Below the pieces are notes generated by a model. The model saw only the letters and a program-made list of their open reading frames with translations. It had not been told where the DNA came from and made no database searches. DNA of 64,000 nt from Hexactinellida sp. DTS-2022. Its lineage: Eukaryota; Porifera; Hexactinellida. Below, in pieces: positions 11,034 to 23,051 of the stretch. The position numbers and the translations under genes are program-made. Each line of letters opens with the position of its first letter. Within the stretch, counting starts at the first letter, position 1. The stretch is from NCBI GenBank assembly GCA_028753945.1, contig JAPNXP010000004.1, positions 1,178,001 through 1,242,000 on the forward strand. The letters are read 5' to 3'.

Positions 11034-11542
11034 TATACACCCAGCCAGCATTGTGATTTAATAGTATAGATAAGAGAGATTAATATGGGTATTATATGTA
11101 TGAATGAGGTAACGTTATAAATTGAAAATTGTGCGGTATCCCTCTTAAATTAGAGAGAGTTTCTCTATTGTCATAATTTTCAACACGACTCAAAATTCAT
11201 TCATTTCTCGCCCCAATAAGTTTTGATGGTTTGGGGTATATTCTGTATCTCTTTTGACTAGCATAGCTTCCTGTAGAGATTGTTCTCTTTGTAGATGCTT
11301 TAATAATTTCAAAAACATGGATGATGCCAATTAATTCCTGAATTGAACGCTTTAAGCCAATATTCTATTGCATTGTTGCTTATTGCCAAATTAGAAGAGT
11401 CTCGATTATGCATATTCCAAAAAGAAAGTGGTGCTCTTCGGCTTTGTAATTGGCTTCAAAATATTCACCGATTTCTATTGTTCGCCACTCTATGGAATGC
11501 GCATATAAATGATTACACTGTTTATGACTATATTTTTCTTAG

Positions 11543-11848
11543 TTGATGGTTCCCTTCGTCTCTATGGAAGCAGCAACGTTGATGGAATACTTGAGATATA
11601 TCACAGTGGTCGATGGGGCTCTGTATGTGGCAACCTTTGGGGCTCAGAAGAAAGTATTGTTGCTTGTAGACAGTTGGGTTTTACCACTTATGCCTCCTAC
11701 AGACATTGGAACAAGATCAGCACAGAATTTTGGCTTGATGATGTGATATGTATTGGCGACGAATCATCTCTAGTCGATTGTGGTAATGATGGGTGGGGTG
11801 TAGACAATTGTGGAGTTTCTGAGGGTCTCTATCTCAACTGCACAACAG
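11543..11848 (+). CDS. SRCR domain exon, unit 3
   Basis: This 306-nt phase 1-1 exon has acceptor TTTTTCTTAG before 11543 and donor G|GTAATG after 11848. It encodes an SRCR domain beginning GSLRLYGSSNVDG with the usual six cysteines. Compared with units 1, 2 and 5 it has CGNLWG instead of CDDLWG and YRHWNKISTEFW in place of the GNST-containing segment, so it lacks one N-glycosylation site. These changes fall in the loop regions most likely to contact ligand. Its downstream intron (11849-12675) is nearly identical to that of unit 5 and partly to 63241-64000. Confidence 0.9.
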
Positions 11849-13116
11849 GTAATGTTACGCTGGTTCAGCTAGCCAAACCATAATTTTGGCTTAATGTTTA
11901 AGTTAATCTATTTGCTCAGAAATTTCCAGGTTTTAGCTAGCATATATATTACCTACAAATAATAATCTATGATTTTTGTTTAGTTTACTTTACACATTTG
12001 GAAGTTAGTTTCTATCATGTCTATAAATATAGTTTCTATTAACTTCTAATTTTAATATAGCCCCGAATCTAATTAATTAAACAATTATACAAACAAATAC
12101 ACACCAAGTGTGTTTTACTACATCATACATGGTGTTTTCCTAATAATAGCAATTGATCTCTCTGGGCCGAAGGAAACAGTTAGAAAGTGGTCAGACAATG
12201 ACTTGGCCGTTTCCGCCTTCCATGGGCCTAATAGCTTGTAACTAGCTTTCGCTCAAGTAATTAGTTATGTGGCCCTTATTTGTTCATAGGAAATCATTCC
12301 TTATAAGTTAGTCAAATTCTCACACAAAAAACTGTTAAAGTTGACTAAATTTCATCAGCTTATAGTACTGAATCACGGTTTTCCAGAAAGACCAATGTCG
12401 AAAAGCGGTACAACCTGTCTTTCTCACCCGGAAAAAAGAAAACATTAAATTCCCAAAAAATTTCTAGCCCAGAATTTGTTTTCTCATCACAAAAAAATTT
12501 TTCAATAGAAATCATAAGTTACTAAAGTGACAGTCTAACAGTATTTTCTATGTTATACTAGCGTCGAATATGTAAGGGAATTAAATAATTGCTCTTAAAA
12601 TATCCCAAATGATTAATAATGCAAGAAATGAATACTCCGAAGTAGGTTTATAACTTTATATCAGATAATAATGCGTTTATTATATTTTTAGTTTTAAATT
12701 AAAGGCCTATCGAGATAATTCCAAATCAAAATAAGGAACATAATATGGGATCTATTGTGCTTGAATCTTGTAATGCACAATAAATCATTCTCTTTACTGC
12801 ACACAACAGTATTTAATGTGAGATTAACAACCTCCAAACAAATCATTTTTTGCATTTTTGAATATTTGTGAAATACAAATATGTATACAAAAATTGATTA
12901 ACGATGCTAAATAATGAATTTTATATTGTTCGATCAATATAATCTTGGAGGTAAGAAATTGTAATTGTATCCATAATAAGCAAAATAAACCATTTTTCCT
13001 CAGTTCCCACGGGTATAAAACATTCGTGTTTTTTTGCGCCACCCTAGACTCACTGGAGTACCATAAAATTGCTGTCAAATTGTATAAATTCGAGTTAATT
13101 TTAAGAGGGTTTATTG
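11849..13116. other. intron after unit 3, duplicated block
   Basis: This matches 42186-43511 almost base for base (apart from an insertion there) and then 63241-63917. It contains no exon that I can recognise. It serves as the reference for the empty sites of several insertions. Confidence 0.7.
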
Positions 13117-13528
13117 TAGGGCTGAAACGAATATACCGAATATTCGAATATTCGTTCGAAATGATTGAACGAATATTCGTTCGTTTGCAAACGAATATTC
13201 GTTACGAAACGAATATTCGTTTGGACGAATATTAGATTGAAACGGATATTCGTTGACTAATTTTGGACAACAACAAGACTTTTGTATAGCTTAGAGAAAT
13301 TGTAAATATAAACTCCCACTTAAACTAGCTGATTATTAGTTAACTTGTGTAGAATACACTTTGTAACTATTATTATACCATTGTAACATTATCAAAAACC
13401 TATTTTCCAATGTCTTTTTCTCTAGAAATTGATTTAATGCTTAGTCATCCAAACGAACGAATATTCGAATATTCGTTCGTTTAGAAAAAGGTTCGTTCGT
13501 TACATTTCGAATATTCGTTTCAGCCCTA
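13117..13528. mobile_element. hAT-like MITE, 412 bp, with empty site in window
   Basis: Ends TAGGGCTGAAACGAATAT and the inverse CGTTTCAGCCCTA, with 8-bp duplications GTTTATTG at 13109-13116 and 13529-13536. The sister sequence near 63911-63918 has a single GTTTATTG and no insertion. Subterminal regions are full of CGAATATTCG(TTCG) words. A decayed 3' half of a relative lies at about 39640-39830. Confidence 0.92.
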
Positions 13529-13536
13529 GTTTATTG

Positions 13537-14339
13537 GCTCTTAAGAGTGTAAAAACCAAATTGGATTCTAATTGTCAACTCAAGTGTGTGAGATTTTGCT
13601 CTAATATGCAACGTCCCTGTACCCCAGCCTATAATACTATTTGTCAGTAAGGGACATCACATCTTACAAGAAATTGCTCTCATATCTTTCTATTGACAGT
13701 GCCGGATTTGGATTGCACGGAGCCCGCGGCATATTTTTCAGCCCGGGCCCCTTGATCATATTGCAAACGATTAAAATTGGCTTCCTTTGGCCCACGGATA
13801 ACTGATTTTTGGTTATGGAGTGCTAGAGAAAATATTGCCTATTCATAAAATATTTAAGATTAAACGCAGTTCCTTTCTGTCCCCCATTCCATTAACATTT
13901 CACATGTGTGTTTACGAAATCAAAACTCCATTGTTGTATGTGGGTATGTTTGCCCAGCTTGTATTTATGTGATAGGAGAATAGAAACCGCACTTATAATT
14001 GAGATAGAGGCTCGCTTCCAAATAGTCATATAGATAAACAAGTATGCTATTCCGAATTTCGCATTTAGAAATTTATAATATCAATATTTATTGTCGTTGT
14101 GTTTAATAAAGTAAACAAATTGCTGAAAATTCAAAATGAACCAGGAGACTGGCTTCCAGTTGGTGTAATAGGTCATAGCCTACTATAAATACAGTTAGTT
14201 CTGCTAGCCTAAACTAACAAAAATACAGTAGTCAGATTTTGTAATTTATTCTAAGCTAAACTATGCTTCCTATTGGCATAATTTGCATTGTGATGGGGTA
14301 ATCAACCATTGCGAGTCCAATGGAACCACTTTTTAGAAT
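13537..14339. other. intron with repeat remnants
   Basis: This contains the left tip of a possible hAT element (CAGTGCCGGATTTGG near 13697) without a matching right end. It also holds a hairpin-cassette fragment (about 13950-14130) and a partial copy (14220-14365) of the sequence at 21020-21140. No gene. Confidence 0.45.
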
Positions 14340-14606
14340 CTCAGATTTGTGGTTAAGCTCAGGAATGAGACAACATTCTTTTCTCAAAATTTGTCCTAAA
14401 CATATCGAGTGACCCCTTGTTCGACTCCCAACAGCTATCTGAGTCTAGTTATAAACATAGTGACACTCTAAATCATTATCTGATGCTGTTTACGACAATT
14501 TCCTTAGTTATCATTACAGTATATTCTCTCTAATAGTCCACCAGTTGGTAAAAGGACCCAGGTGGACTATTAGAGAACGTGGACCATTAAAGAATTTAGC
14601 CTTAAG

Positions 14607-14751
14607 CAGAGGCGGAGCCAGGATTTTCAGGTAGGGGAGCTGAGGGGGCAATTCAGGAGGGACCATACTGTACAACATTGTTACTCTAGGGGGGCCAGCC
14701 TCAAAAGAGGTGGGGCCATGGCCCCCTGGCTCACCTCTGGCGCCGTCACTG
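14607..14751. mobile_element. hAT-like MITE, 145 bp
   Basis: Left end CAGAGGCGGAGCCAGG and right end inverted CAGTGACGGCGCCAGAGG. The target duplication GCCTTAAG is at 14599-14606 and 14752-14759. The sister arm at about 22770-22780 has a single GCCTTAAG with no insertion. Confidence 0.9.
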
Positions 14752-14963
14752 GCCTTAAGTAACATAAAATATACATAATATACTAACATACGTTATAGTT
14801 AAAGTATATTACTACAAGTAAATATAATCGAGAATATAGAGTCAATATAAACTATTAAGGAGTATGAACTGTAAGTAAGTAATACGTAATAAAATCTGGT
14901 CTATACTAGTCCATCTGTAGTTAGGGGCCCCATGTGGACGTTAGCTTAAACTAATTAAGGTGG

Positions 14964-15114
14964 TGTGACGATTGTATAAGTTTAATCAGATAATAAGAAA
15001 AACAATTTAAGCGAACTGCATAACAAACTAACTACTTGTGTGGTATACTACTTTATATACTATGAGTATATTATGTTATAGAACTAAGAACTATGGATTA
15101 ACATATCTGTTACA
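14964..15114 (-). repeat. 3' LTR of the gypsy element
   Basis: On the minus strand it reads TGTAACAG...CGTCACA with the standard TG...CA ends. It is 151 bp, short for the family, and about 97% identical to the other LTR. Confidence 0.93.
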
Positions 15115-15126
15115 TCACCTCCCTTT
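15115..15126 (-). promoter_or_regulatory. polypurine tract of the gypsy element
   Basis: The minus strand reads AAAGGGAGGTGA immediately before the 3' LTR. This is the expected plus-strand primer position and it overlaps the integrase stop codon. Confidence 0.75.
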
Positions 15127-15745
15127 AGAAGAAGTCTTGCATTTGATAATCCCTACTTTCCTGGACCCTTGTAATGTACTCTTTGTACTCTTTAGGTTTT
15201 CTGTCCCTTAGTGGGTACTTTCGTGTAACTTCAGTGCAAGGAGTGTCATCTATTTCTTGGAAGTGTTCCTCTGACGGATTCTCAACATCTTTTCCACTCC
15301 CCTCTGACATATTTGTTTCATCTCTGGATGGATTTGTGAACTCCAGGGTTTCATCTTCTACCTCGTTACTTGTCTCACTTAACCTTTCTAAACTAGTGTT
15401 AGCCGTATCCCTGTTGTTCATTTCTCCTGACATTTGAGAGTTGGGTAACATAAAGTCGCTACCTCTACTTCCTTTGTATAGTTTACACCGGCTCAGATGG
15501 ATCCACTTTGGTCCCCTACCGCGATTAATCTTGACGTCCGCCCCTCTCCGTCCGATTACCCTATAAGGTCCATTGAACCTTGAATCGAGAGAATCTGTAC
15601 TTCTCTCATTTCGTTCGAATACATAATCGCCTGGGCAAGTTTCCGTCCTCCGTGTACCTCTGTCATATTTTTGTTGCATATTTCGCTTACTGATCCGATC
15701 ATTCTCTGCTGCCTGCTCTAGGAGCTCGGCCTTTAGCTTCACCAA
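15125..15745 (-). pseudogene. gypsy integrase C-terminal segment
   Basis: This is the third frame of the broken gag-pol gene. After a Lys/Gln-rich helix it contains the integrase C-terminal SH3-like segment (PGDYVFERNE, then FNGPYRVIGRRG and HLSRCKLYKG). A Ser/Thr/Glu-rich tail follows and ends DRKPKEYKEY... before the stop. The frame actually begins upstream at about 15890, where a one-base shift separates it from the integrase core; the Met at 15745 is not a real start. The family role is binding DNA and chromatin during integration. Confidence 0.85.
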
Positions 15746-17601
15746 TCGCTCGACATGTTGTTGGTGTGTCTCGTCAGGACCCTCCTTGTGAGCAGCAATC
15801 CAGGCATCAATAGGAGATGTAGGCTGTCTACCCGTGCTGAGTACATGGGCAGAGAATTTGGTTGATGAATTCTCGATGTTATTAACTTATTACAATAAAA
15901 TGTAACTTCAGTCAAAATACTGGGCCATGCGTCCTTGTCTAGATTTCTTTCGATAGTTAAGCACCTTGCAACTTGCTTTACGAGTCCGATACTCCGTTCT
16001 GCAAGTCCGTCTGCTTGAGGGTGGTACGGGGATGTATGCCGCTTTTCAATACCAAATTTATCGCACATTTTTCTAATCTCAGTACCGTCGACATTCTGAG
16101 CCTGATCGGTAAGTATACCTTTAGGCACCCCGTGACCCCGAAAAACCCAGCCGTTCTCGAACTCCATAACGATTGAGGAGGCCTTTTGATCCTTTAACGG
16201 AATAGCCTCTATATAGCGGGTGAAGACATCCACAATACACAAAAAGTATCTATAGTTCTCATCAGACCATGGAAGTATAGCTATATCCATAGCAATCAGG
16301 TCACCAGGTCCAATTCCACTAATATCGAATTCTTCCATCGGTTGCCTAGGACTATTGGAGGGCTTAGCTCGTTGACAAGTAATACAATCATTACAGAATA
16401 CTTTCACGCTTAGAGCCATTCCCTTCCAAAAGAAAATCCGCTTCAGTAATTGTAAGGTTCTAGCCTTCCCAAAGTGCCCAGCTGCGTGAACTTCTGAAAT
16501 TACTCTTGTTTGGGTATTCTTTGGAATAACCAGACGCTCATCAAAATATAATAATCCGTTCCTAAGTTCAAGGTGCGTCGTCATATACTTAAGCTGTCCT
16601 GTCCTTACGCAACCTTCCCTAATAAGCTGCTCAGTTGCGCTAGACACCACCGGGTCGTCCTCCTGATCCTTCTTTATGTCTACCATTCTTTGGCAAATCG
16701 GCTCAGCAACAAATATTTTCTCTTCAAACTTAGTTTCGTTTTGCACCAAAGCGTCGATCGGTTTGCCTGGAACCCGACTAAGGTAGTCGGGTAACAAATT
16801 CTGGGCCCCTGGTCTATAGATGATTTCATAATCATACTCTTCCAGTTCTAATATCCAGCACGCAAATGTATGGCGCGGGTCACGCTGGTTGCGTAGCCAC
16901 AGTAAGGGATTATGATCTGTTATTAGCTCAATCTTCTCCGACCCCCGTAAATAAACGTTCCATTTCCTACAGGCCGCCACTAGCGCCCAGGTCTCCAGTT
17001 GTCCGGCAGAGTAGTTTTTCTGCGCTGGACTGAGAGATGAGGAGAAGTAATCAATCGGTCTGAGTTGACCCGTACGTTCATCTTTCTGAGATAATACCCC
17101 TGCAATACTATTAACGCTTGCGTCTGTTTCAACTGTAAAGTTTCTCTCCCAATTTGGAAATGCCAACATCACCGGTTCCCTGACCAATTTGTCTCGTAAC
17201 TTGCGAAATGTCCCTTCACTATCTACTGACCATTCCCAGGTAGCCCCCTTTTCTGTCAATCGGTACAGGGGTCCAGCCAACTCTGCCAAATTCGGGATAT
17301 AAAATCTGTAAAAGTTCAGGCTCCCGAGGAATCGCTGTAGTTCCTTCACACTAGTAGGTCTGGGAAAGTTTGACAATTTCTCTGCCGCGCTGGTCAAGGG
17401 TCTCCTACCGTCTTCAGAGACTGAGTGCCCAAGGAACTCAACTTTATCATAACCCAGTTGGCATTTTCTAAATTTAATATGAATATTTGCTTGCTTCATT
17501 CTTTCCAGGACTTCTTGCAAGTCCACCAGATGCTGTTCAAATGTCTGTGAAAAAATGATGCAGTCATCTATATAAGACTTCGTATGTTTCAAGCCTTTCA
17601 A
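15739..17601 (-). pseudogene. gypsy pol: RT C-terminal part, RNase H and integrase core
   Basis: This middle frame, about 620 codons, begins just inside the reverse transcriptase. The catalytic box SYIDDCIIFS is at residues 9-18 and connects to the thumb (FLGHSVSEDGR, FLGSLNFYR). RNase H follows at about 150-260 (VETDASVNSIAGVLS, ITDHNPLLWL). The integrase zinc finger HHCC lies at about 370-410 (HAAGHFGKAR, CNDCITCQRAK). The catalytic D,D,E are in IAMDIA, ILTDQAQN and LAERS. It normally copies the RNA and integrates the cDNA in the nucleus. Frame breaks at about 17606 and about 15890 mean it cannot be made as one polyprotein. The last 40 residues here are out-of-frame sequence. Confidence 0.92.
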
Positions 17602-17605
17602 GGTG

Positions 17606-19480
17606 CTATATCATTCGTTGGAATGTAGCTTGGGAGTTATCTAGACCAAAGGGCATCACTGTCATCTCATAAAGCCCTCTCGGGGTGTTGAACGCGGTCT
17701 TTTCCATGTCGTTATCTCTAACTGGTAAGCACCAATATGCAGAGGAGATATCTATAACGGAGAAGTATTTGTAACCATGTAGCTTATCGAGGATAGACTG
17801 GATTTTCGGGATACTGTATGCATCCTTTTTTGTTATCTCATTGAGTTTTCGGTAGTCAATTGCAAAACGTTGCTTCCCATCCTTTTTGGATACCAAAACT
17901 ACATTACTAGACCATGGTGAGTTTGACGGTCTACATAGTCCTTGTTCTAATAACTCGTCCAGTTGCCGGTTTATTTCTTCCTCCCATCTGGGCGGGAGTT
18001 TACGTGGTCGATTCTTCATCGGCTGGGATTCCCCAGTATCAATCGCACGTTGACACACATTTGTCCGTCCTGGTCTCTCGTCGAAAATCGAATCATATTC
18101 TTCAACTAACCAGGTAAGTTTTCCCCATTGATTGGGCGTGAGTTTTGGATCAATGACTGGTTTACTTGTGCTTGTTGCTCGCTCTATGCTCAATACCTGT
18201 TTTGCTGTCTTTGCTCTTTCTAGGGGATGACCTCCGGTAGCTTTGGCAAAGATTGGTATTTTCGCATTCCCCAGGCCGACTGTACCCCTAGACCAGTCAA
18301 ACGTTACGCAACCAAAAAGCTGCATAAATTGCCGTCCCAGCAACAGTGCTTGTCCATCCCCTTCCAGTACTTGAATCCTTGACACCTTTGAACTCTCGTT
18401 AGTAATCTTGATAGGGGCGTCCACATACCCTATTACTCGTACAGGCATATTGCACACTCCGAACACCTGACCCCTTGACGGCATTAACTTGTGTTCCAAA
18501 TTTAGTTCTCGCATGGTACCGACGTCCATTACATTCACTTTAGCTCCTGTATCGAGAAGAGCTCGAGTTGTTATTCCATTAACCTTAACAGAAACTGTTG
18601 CAGATCGTTCGTCCCAATTTTCTTCGCCCTCCACACAGAATACCTGTTTCGAACCTTGATATTCCCCCTTTTCATTGAATTTGCATTGATAGGCGTTGTG
18701 ACCACGACGGCCGCATTTGCTACAGGTTCTATCAGGACAAAATCTCCACAGATGACCCACTTTACCACAGGTATAACACTTGCTAGCTTGTTTAGAGCTG
18801 GCTCTTTGAAAGGTTGTTCCCGATCGTTGTCTACCTTGTGACCTTACTTGATAGACCTCTTCTTCGATTCCTTTCCGCTCTTCGTCCTTGACTTGCGCAG
18901 GAGGACTATAATCCTCAACTGTCCGTATATCGGCAACAATATTAAGACGGGTTCCGTGTTCTAAACTCATGCCCTTTTTTAGAAGAGTAGTTTGAACTAG
19001 TGTAACAAATTCTCTAACTTCCTTTTCTGTACACTCCTCCTTCGTTTTGATCCAGGCTTTGATCACTGACTGTGTTTCTTGTGGGAGTTCACCTATTAGA
19101 GCGGCACATGCTGCCCGTTTGCTCAACTCTGCCCGCATCGCTTGCTTTAACAATTGATCGAAAAATACTTCTATTCGAACGCCTCTCGCCCATTGGGTTT
19201 TCCTAAATAGCGACAAAGCTTCAAATTCATCAATAGGTTGATCAAGACTGTCGGACATCAGTTCGAAAGCTTCTTTGAGCGTATTCTCTCTAATAGCCTG
19301 TAGTGCAATTGATCTCTCATAATCGTTGCGACATACAAAAGAGGGTAGCATTTGGATAGCTACCTTTTCAGTAGAGTTTGAAACTAGCGCGCTAGTCGCC
19401 GCCAGAAATAACGGCATCCAATCTTCTATCCTTTGACCATCTACTAAGGGCGGTATTGAAATGTTCAAGGGTGATGCCAT
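17606..19480 (-). pseudogene. gypsy gag-protease-RT N-terminal segment
   Basis: The ATG at 19480 opens 624 codons only 29 nt inside the 5' LTR. Residues 1-200 are a capsid-like helical gag region. Two CCHC zinc knuckles (CYTCGKVGHLWRFC and CSKCGRRGHNAYQC) lie at about 235-266. An aspartic protease active site LLDTGAK is at about 309-314. The first half of the reverse transcriptase follows from about 495 (SNVVLVSKKDGKQRFAIDYR, FSVIDISSAYW, MPFGLDNSQATFQ). Gag, protease and pol are fused in one frame, so no programmed shift is needed. The frame ends at a TAG created by a one-base shift just before the YxDD box, so the polymerase is cut in two. Confidence 0.92.
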
Positions 19481-19509
19481 TCTGAGTAAGTGACACTAAA
19501 TTGTTTTTA

Positions 19510-19660
19510 TGTGACGATTGTATAAGTTTAATCAGATAATAAGAAAAACAATTGAAGTGAAGTACATAACAAACTAACTACTTGTGTGGTATACTACTTT
19601 ATATACTATGAGTATATTATGTTATAGAACTAAGAACTATGGATTAACATATCTGTTACA
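19510..19660 (-). repeat. 5' LTR of the gypsy element
   Basis: This 151-bp LTR is flanked on the outside by GTGG. The four differences from the other LTR are clustered around 19552-19565. The space to the gag ATG is only 29 nt, which leaves room for a primer-binding site but almost no leader. Confidence 0.93.
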
Positions 19661-19737
19661 GTGGGCAAATAGAGAAGTGGACGTTTAGAGAGAACTGAGT
19701 GTAGCTAGAAACAGTCTGGGCACTTAGCACATAATGG

Positions 19738-20520
19738 TGACGAGCCCTTCGGTGTCGGTCGCTTTGCGACGGATCGGTGCCAGGCACGTAGCTATGGGGG
19801 GGCGAGGGGGGGCGATCGCCCCCCAAAAATACTTCTCGCCCCCCCTCCCAAGAGAATTAGGAAGTGTTCGTTATAGTAAATAGAGTGATTCGTCCCCCAC
19901 TTGCCCCCCCGACTCCCTGCACTTGCCCCCCCAACATAAAACTTGCCCCCCTGAATTACATACTCTAGCTACGTGCCTGATCGGTGCATCACACCTCAAG
20001 TTAACGGCCGCTATGCGGCCTTACTCATCATCCTTGCTACCATGCAAAATGGTAGTGGATGTTATAACAAGCCTTTCTACCATTTTCCATAGTTTTAACT
20101 TAATTACCAATAATACCCGTTGGAAGCTAACTTATAGGTTGATTTTCAATTTTCATTAATTTGTTTACCTATTTTGTGTAAACAACAACAACAAATATTC
20201 ATATTAGAAATTTATAAACGTGAAATTCGTGTTCAGCATACTTGTTTACTTATAATACCCGTTGAAAGCTAACTTCTGGTTTGATTTTGAATTTTCATTA
20301 ATTTGTTACCTTTTTATGTAAACAACAACAAATATTCATATTAGAAATTTTTAAGTGCGAAATTCGTGTTCAGCATACTTGTTTACCAATTATAACATTT
20401 GAAACTAGTGTCTATCTCAATTATAAATGCGGTTTCTATTCCCCCATCACTTTAATACAATCCGGCATGACAAACAAACAAACAAACAAACAACAATCGA
20501 GATTTATTAATATAGATATA
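19738..20520 (+). repeat. hairpin-cassette repeat in left foldback arm
   Basis: CGAGCCCTTCGG, GGTCGCTTTGCGAC, GGTGC and (after the MITE) GGCCGCTATGCGGCC follow in order. The body has two subrepeats of CTTGTTTAC/AACAACAACAAATATTCAT, and the end has (CAAA)n and ATTAATATAGATATA. The inverted partner is at 24985-25312. Confidence 0.8.
19781..19979. mobile_element. hAT-like MITE, 199 bp, inside a hairpin cassette
   Basis: Ends CAGGCACGTAGCTA, inverted at the right. The 8-bp duplication ATCGGTGC is at 19773-19780 and 19980-19987. G-runs and C-runs (GGGGGGCGA, GCCCCCC) fill the interior. All other hairpin-cassette copies provide the empty site. Confidence 0.92.
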
Positions 20521-21737
20521 CTGAACTTAAGCTCTAAAATCTTTCAGTTAAAGCAAATTGACTGTTCCTGCAGCTGCATGAAGTAGGGTTAAGAGTCTTA
20601 AGACGTACTTTCGGATGCTACATACTCTATTAGCCGATTTTCCACCTATCTGATCCATGATCCACTATAAATGATTCGGTTAATACGTACTCAGATATGA
20701 CGTACCTCTGATAAGACGTACCAATTTCTATTCCCAAGTAAATAAATATACTTGTATTTTAAATCGGTTAGTACGTCCTCTAGAAAACTATTAGCAGAAC
20801 TCAGTTAGTAATTGGTTTAAGTCAGTAGGTCAAAACTAAATAGTTTAATCTCATCGTTAAGTATTAAGTATGTTAAAGACTTGAATACCCTACATCGTAT
20901 TTATACCATCAAACAAGTCAGCATTTCGACTTGTGGATTATGTGTACAGACATGGCTTACTATATATACGGCTGTGTATGTTCCCGACTTGTCTTCAAAC
21001 AAGAAGGCCAGTTTTAAATTTCATTCAAAGCTAAACCATGTCTACTATTGTGGTTTATTGGATTGTATATGGGGTAATCAACCATTGCGAGTCCATTAGA
21101 ACCACTTTTGAGAATCTCAGATTTGTGGTTAAGCTGTTTAGGCGCCATTTAATGATGACACCACAAATATACAAAATATACAATTCGAGTCTAAAGAACT
21201 ACGAGAAAATGAAGATAATTTGCTAATATACTTAGTATACATTCTCCGAATATAATGTGAATGAATAAAGTATATAAACCAGCAATTATATACGTTTTAT
21301 GGACGAAAATAGCAAGTTATAACTCGGATACTACTTGTATTTTAGCATGTGGTTGCTTTATAATTTTTTTTAAAATTTAGAATGTCGCCATTTTGTAATT
21401 TAGTAGCCTTTGGGTTATGAAATATATCCCTATTTAGTATTCCTGTTATAAAATTATTAGAAAGTAGGAATAAAATGAAATTTATGATATTTGAATTTTT
21501 TAACTATTTTACATAAATTGTTACCGTCATCATTAAATGGCACCTAACAGCTTAACCACAAATCTGAGATTCTCAAAAGTGGTTCCAATGGATTTATAAT
21601 GGTTGATTACCCCATATACAATCCAATAAACCACAATAGAAGGCATGGTTTAGCTTTAAATGAAATTTAAAACTGGCCTTCTTGTTTGAAGGCCAAGTCG
21701 GGAACATACACAGCCGTATATATAGTAAGCCATGGTA

Positions 21738-22899
21738 CAGATAATACGTACCTCAGTTAGCACGTACCTTTTCTTGTTTACCAGGGTGGTATGTATGTTA
21801 CGAGATGAGGCCACGTACTAGTATGAAGACTAGCCGCTCTAGCCGACCCCATCCCGTGGGGATGTTACGTGTGTGGTTTCGTCCCATTGCAGGGACTCCT
21901 CAGGAGGGTAACCCTCGACCACCATGCGTACTGCCCTACAGCTCTACAGTTACCTGTAGCGTACTGCCCATGTGTCCTTCCACCTGGCACCAGTCGTACT
22001 GCCGGACCAACCCTACTCGCTTGCTAATGTAGTGTCCCGTACTGCCAGTCTGCCACCTATAGTCTTTCCCAAGGACTATACTCCTGAAGGCTACAGGTAA
22101 TATCTATAACATGTCTTAACCGAGTTCTACTATACTTTGACTATAACGTATTTTAGTATATTATGTATATTTGATGTTACTTAAGGCTAAATTCTTAAAT
22201 GGTCCATGTTCTCTAATAGTCCACCTGGGTCCTTTTACTAGTCAGGTCGCTTAACATCGATTTCGGGAAACGCTGGACAAAAGCACCAAATTTTTTATGC
22301 GTAATCTTTATGACCCCGACATCAAATTTTTCCGCGGTCCCACGACGAACGGATACATTTTCGATGTTATCTTGGACTTTTAAAATTGCGGCTCTCTACT
22401 AAATCGCCGGTATTACCCCGAACGGCAACTTTCCAAAATCAACTCTGGTCTACTTTTAAGACCAGATTCGTTGTCCACATGAAATTCCCCGTCGTTTAAG
22501 GGGTCAATTTCCCATAGTTTATCCCTAGCAATGCAATAATGTCTCAGGAATGCGACAACATTCCTTTTTCAAAATTTGTCCTAAACCTATCGAGTGACCC
22601 CTTGTTCGACTCCCAACAGCTATCTGAGTCTAGTTATAAACATAGTGACACTCTAAATCGTTATCTGATGCTGTTTACGACAATTTCCTTAGTTAACTTA
22701 CTCTAATAGTCCACCAGTGGGTAAAAGGACCCAGGTGGACTATTAGAGAACATGGACCATTAAAGAATTTAGCCTTAAGTAACATCAAATATACATAATA
22801 TACTAAAATACGTTATAGTTAAAGTATAGTAGAACTCGGTTAAGACGTACCACCCTGGGAAACAAGAAAGGTACGTACTAACTGAGGACGTTTTATCTG
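21738..22899. mobile_element. TA-flanked DNA transposon (Tc1/pogo-like), 1162 bp
   Basis: The termini CAGATAATACGTACCTCAG and, inverted, CAGATAAAACGTCCTCAG extend to about 55 bp of inverted repeat ending in the shared CAGGGTGGTA. A TA dinucleotide is on each side (21736-21737 and 22900-22901). The left foldback arm at about 20950 lacks it. An inner inverted repeat of about 125 bp (22118-22245 against 22702-22833) makes a second, nested foldback. No transposase frame is recognisable. Confidence 0.75.
21800..22110. other. GC-rich island with repeated CGTACTGCC
   Basis: About 300 bp are markedly richer in G+C than everything around them. CGTACTGCC recurs at 21927, 21960, 21995 and 22038 (spacings 33, 35 and 43). 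A 75-codon plus-strand frame (21805-22032) covers part of it but has no recognisable features. Confidence 0.5.
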
Positions 22900-23051
22900 T
22901 ACACATAATCCACAAGTCGAAATACTGACTTGTTTGATGGTATAAATACGATGTAGGTAGGGGTTTATCTAGGTACCTGGCTGGCACTTTTAGGTGCCGG
23001 CCAGGCATCAGATGTAGTGAAAAAGTGCTTGAATTTCGATTCAATTTAGGT

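Larger units (their letters stand above)
14964..19660 (-). mobile_element. Ty3/gypsy LTR retrotransposon, nearly complete
   Basis: A 4697-bp element is bounded by two 151-bp LTRs and a 4-bp duplication GTGG (14960-14963 and 19661-19664). On the minus strand the order is LTR, gag, zinc knuckles, protease, reverse transcriptase, RNase H, integrase, LTR, which is the Ty3/gypsy order. The LTRs differ at only four positions, all within about 14 bp, so insertion was recent. The uninserted target exists in inverted form at about 25398-25410. Two single-base frameshifts, near 17606 and near 15890, split the single gag-pol frame into three. It is probably inactive but could be trans-mobilised. Confidence 0.95.

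Noticed and set aside
10577..11040. Several frames on both strands containing MLVFVAI and NAGFCSN
   Set aside because: They come from the palindrome, which reads open on both strands by symmetry.
15174..18841. Plus-strand and alternate-frame ORFs across the gypsy element
   Set aside because: Shadows of gag-pol, which has all the recognisable motifs on the minus strand.
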